The position numbers and the translations under genes are program-made. From NCBI GenBank assembly GCA_905250025.1, contig CAJNOJ010000014.1:131624-195623 (forward strand): a DNA stretch of 64,000 nt, read 5' to 3'. Positions 61,356 to 64,000 of this stretch are shown here, in pieces. The first letter of the stretch is position 1; every line of letters begins with the position of its first letter. This DNA comes from Adineta ricciae (Eukaryota > Rotifera > Eurotatoria > Adinetida > Adinetidae). Under the pieces are notes generated by a model, which did not search any database, had not been told where the DNA came from, and saw only the letters and a list, made by a program, of their open reading frames with translations.

Positions 61356-62564
61356 TTAATCATCCAACGTTAAAGAATGAATTGTTTGATCGATTATCAC
61401 ATTAATCATATCTTTGTGTTCTTTACTATTAAGTTCATTTAATCGATTAAGAATATCTAAATAAAACTTGACTAGATGATCTAAATGTCGTACAGCACCA
61501 AGGTATCCATATTGATAAACTAAGTATTTCCATAGCATAATGATAAATACATCTTGAATGCGAGTAAGAGCAATTGAACTTGTTACCGATGTATTTGTGG
61601 AAGTAGTTATCTGGCTTTCCTCAACAACTGAACAATTAGTCGAAAATGCTAAGGTGGTCAAAAACATTTTGACAAGTGTTCCATTTTGTTCACTTCGGTT
61701 CGCTAGACGTTCGCTTTCTTTAACATATTCTTCACCATAGATTTCATAACAAGTGCGAACATGTGAATCATTGCCGAATAGTTTCAATTCATAAGCACCA
61801 AACATGGCATTTAGTGCACCCATTCCGTTTAAATTGTTTTCGATAAGTACACGACGGACATCGAATGATAAGCTATGGAAGTGAGGCAAATAGTAAAGAA
61901 ATGGTTTAACGGCTGAAAAAAATGTGCCGATTAACTCGAATACCATCATTTTCTTCGCACGGATTTTTACTGGTAATGATGCTTGTTCCCGAAGTAGCTT
62001 TTGGGCTGCTGTAATCACATTTTTTTCATCATATGCATGAATAACATTTGAGAGAAGATTCCATTCATCGAATGTTAAGGTTGACTTATCTTTGGCGAGT
62101 AGACTAAGTGTTGTTGGCTAAGGAAGAGAAAATTTGTAGTTGCTTTCGCGAAGGTGAATTGAAAAGTAACCTGAGGTAGACTGACAATTTGCTTTTCTTC
62201 AATCGATGCATCACATAGTTGACTTTGCGTAGTATTCTTTAATTTCTTAGGTGAAGAACGAATCAAAGCTGGATTCATACCAAGCGCTAAGCATTTCTTC
62301 AATCGACATGCAGAACAGGCACCGCGAGTCTGCTGTGTTATAATACAGTCACTGTTAAGTAAACATCGAAGTTCTTTCTAAGAAATACAATAAAATTCGT
62401 TCGTGTGCATCGTTGACATGGGGACTTACACCTGCTTGAGCTGCATGTCGCCGAAAGAAAGCTTTGCAAGACATACATGTGAGTACATCGAAATTCATTC
62501 CGCGCGCGAAATCATCGCATACCAAACAAAGCTTAGGCGGTCGTACTGGTCGGTTGAGCGACAT
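61356..62564 (-). CDS. Nuclear receptor, divergent (copy 3)
   Basis: Third member of the receptor set, about 15 kb from copy 2 and inverted. First finger [31 protein letters not shown] in exon 1; second finger CLLNSDC...CSACRLKKC in exon 2 (after 62400), with the same C-x5-C-x9-C-x2-C spacing. The ligand-binding-like region has [42 protein letters not shown] and [26 protein letters not shown], the last close to copies 1 and 2. It ends at 61356-61358. The same intron positions and CMSCKAFF P-box show common descent. Start 62564 ([13 protein letters not shown]) is preferred over 62609. Confidence 0.84.
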
Positions 62565-64000
62565 TTTATTTTGTTCGATATAACACCAAATGGCTATAAT
62601 AGAAAACAAAAGACAAAGTCAAGTGCACTGTAGCTAGAAAATCATTGTCTGGAGTCAATTTCATTTGGCTTACATTCGTTAATAGACGCGGGTGTGTCAG
62701 TTTTTATTTTCTTTGTTTTGATTTGCACTTTGGATTATACGTTTAAATGCTCTAGATATATAATGAAAGCAAAATATATAAAAGAAGATTTTTTCCGTTC
62801 TGTTGAACGTATAATAATCGGGTATGTCTACAAAGCAGTCTCTTTTCACTTTTCTTTTCTCTCATCAGCAATAAGAATATTGAATTCTCGCTTCTTTCAC
62901 TCTCCATTGGTTATCACAGCTTACTTCAGTTCAAACGAACACTTTCTTTTCCATTTCTTATAAATATAATATTTATCGGAGAAAACATAAGAAGTTCGAA
63001 ATGGGTCGTTATATTTTAACTATTGCACTGAAAGTAAAAAAGTTCACCTGTACCCATATATAAAATGACATCCCGAAGAATCGTTTCTTTTAGATTACTC
63101 GTTTTGGCAGATATGATGTTCTTTGGTTTCTCTTGCAAGAAAGAAACTATGAAATTTACCTGTGCTTTCGATCAAATGAAATGCTCATGTATTTTACATC
63201 ATATTAGTTATTAATTTTTTTCTTCATATATTAGCCTGGTGCGTATGTGTATTTAGTCCTAAATATACACTTGTTTACCAAGATAAGAAAAGAAAAACAA
63301 CGGAAATTCGGTTTTTATTCACGTCATTGGGATTGATTGATGCATTAATCATCAAATACGAAGCGTACTTTTAATTTTCGATCAAGTACATACATATATG
63401 TCATTTCACTACAAGTTCGATTTCGATTAATTCAGACGAAAGAGATAAAGTTAACATGACCTATCAGACTTGCTAATTGTTTTTCATCAAACAATGTTTA
63501 ATCCTTACGCGGGCACTTCGAGCTACAACACTTACGGTTCTTGATGCTTCTAACAAGCGCACTACTTAGGTTAACTATCTCTTGGCGTTCAAAGACAATT
63601 TAAAAGACAAAAGTCGGAAAACATCGATACAAATACCATGAACCTGTCGGTATGATGCTCTTATTGCTACGGAAAACTCGTTTGATTTTATCAGTATTTA
63701 GTACTAATACAATTATCATCCTGATGGTGTTAGTTGATCTTGATTGAACGTGTCACTTCGAGTAGAAAAACTATTCTTTGCCATTTACCCCTAGAGCAGT
63801 ACGCATTAGCATGTCACCATACATACATCCAACCATTTCTCGTGAAAAATCACAAATAAAAATTCTACAAAAGCATTATTTAAAATAACTCTTGTGTGAG
63901 GACAAAAATGTACCCAATTATTGTAGTCTGTTTTACGAAAAAAAAGACGATAGATGTTGACTTTAGACTTTAACAATGTAGACATACAAATGCAGATAAA
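62565..64000. other. Intergenic, right end of window
   Basis: About 1.4 kb of AT-rich sequence with no supported open frame; the frame at 62694-62963 has no similarity and is Phe/Ser-rich. It contains the receptor 3 promoter. An exon of a gene lying beyond the window cannot be excluded. Confidence 0.4.

Overview
The window is animal nuclear DNA. Genes are split by many very short introns (mostly about 50-60 bases, GT..AG), are closely spaced, and encode metazoan proteins: an axonemal dynein heavy chain, SETDB1, RSBN1, SHP-type phosphatase, Shaw-type K+ channel, RBM45, LCMT2/TYW4, nuclear receptors, Polycomb RING protein and an intermediate filament protein. Tiny introns, an intronless bacterial-type cell-wall hydrolase with a secretion signal, and a set of similar divergent nuclear receptors fit a bdelloid rotifer (Adineta/Rotaria type). 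The assignment is inference; no marker was searched.

Layout. 1-7621 (-): N-terminal two fifths or so of an outer-arm dynein beta heavy chain, cut by the window edge. 8690-12330 (-): SETDB1-type H3K9 methyltransferase. 12810-15609 (-): RSBN1-type protein. 16488-18630 (+): receptor with an MRH-like ectodomain and a kinase domain lacking the catalytic Asp. 18803-19540 (+): secreted SH3b plus M15-like hydrolase, probably transferred from bacteria. 20139-21272 (-): F-box protein. 21606-22381 (+): two-RRM protein. 23360-26492 (+): ankyrin/IQ protein. 26883-29049 (+): lysine-rich protein whose 760-base intron contains a complete antisense histone H3 gene (27496-28029). 29570-31212 (+): Kv channel. 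31290-31553 (-): small N-myristoylation candidate. 32160-34165 (+): SHP/corkscrew-like phosphatase. 35262-35727 (+): small unknown protein. 36044-38253 (+): RBM45. 38521-41245 (+): LCMT2/TYW4. 41798-42970 and 44915-46069 (+) and 61356-62564 (-): three related nuclear receptors. 46812-48830 (-): PCGF-type Polycomb RING protein. 48831-52701: a 3.9 kb stretch with no gene I can support. 52702-54403 (-): type I membrane protein. 56302-57447 (-): PhyH-like dioxygenase. 57866-59808 (-): intermediate filament protein with a lamin tail domain. 60274-60864 (-): LURP-one-like protein with a signal peptide.

The genes do not form an operon. There is a loose concentration of chromatin genes (SETDB1, RSBN1, H3, PCGF) and of signalling genes (pseudokinase receptor, SHP, K+ channel, nuclear receptors). 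Many start codons lie just downstream of a pyrimidine-tract/AG acceptor, as expected if transcripts receive a trans-spliced leader, which is known in bdelloids. Splice joins were worked out by hand from reading frame and family similarity; edges of individual exons may be off by a few bases.
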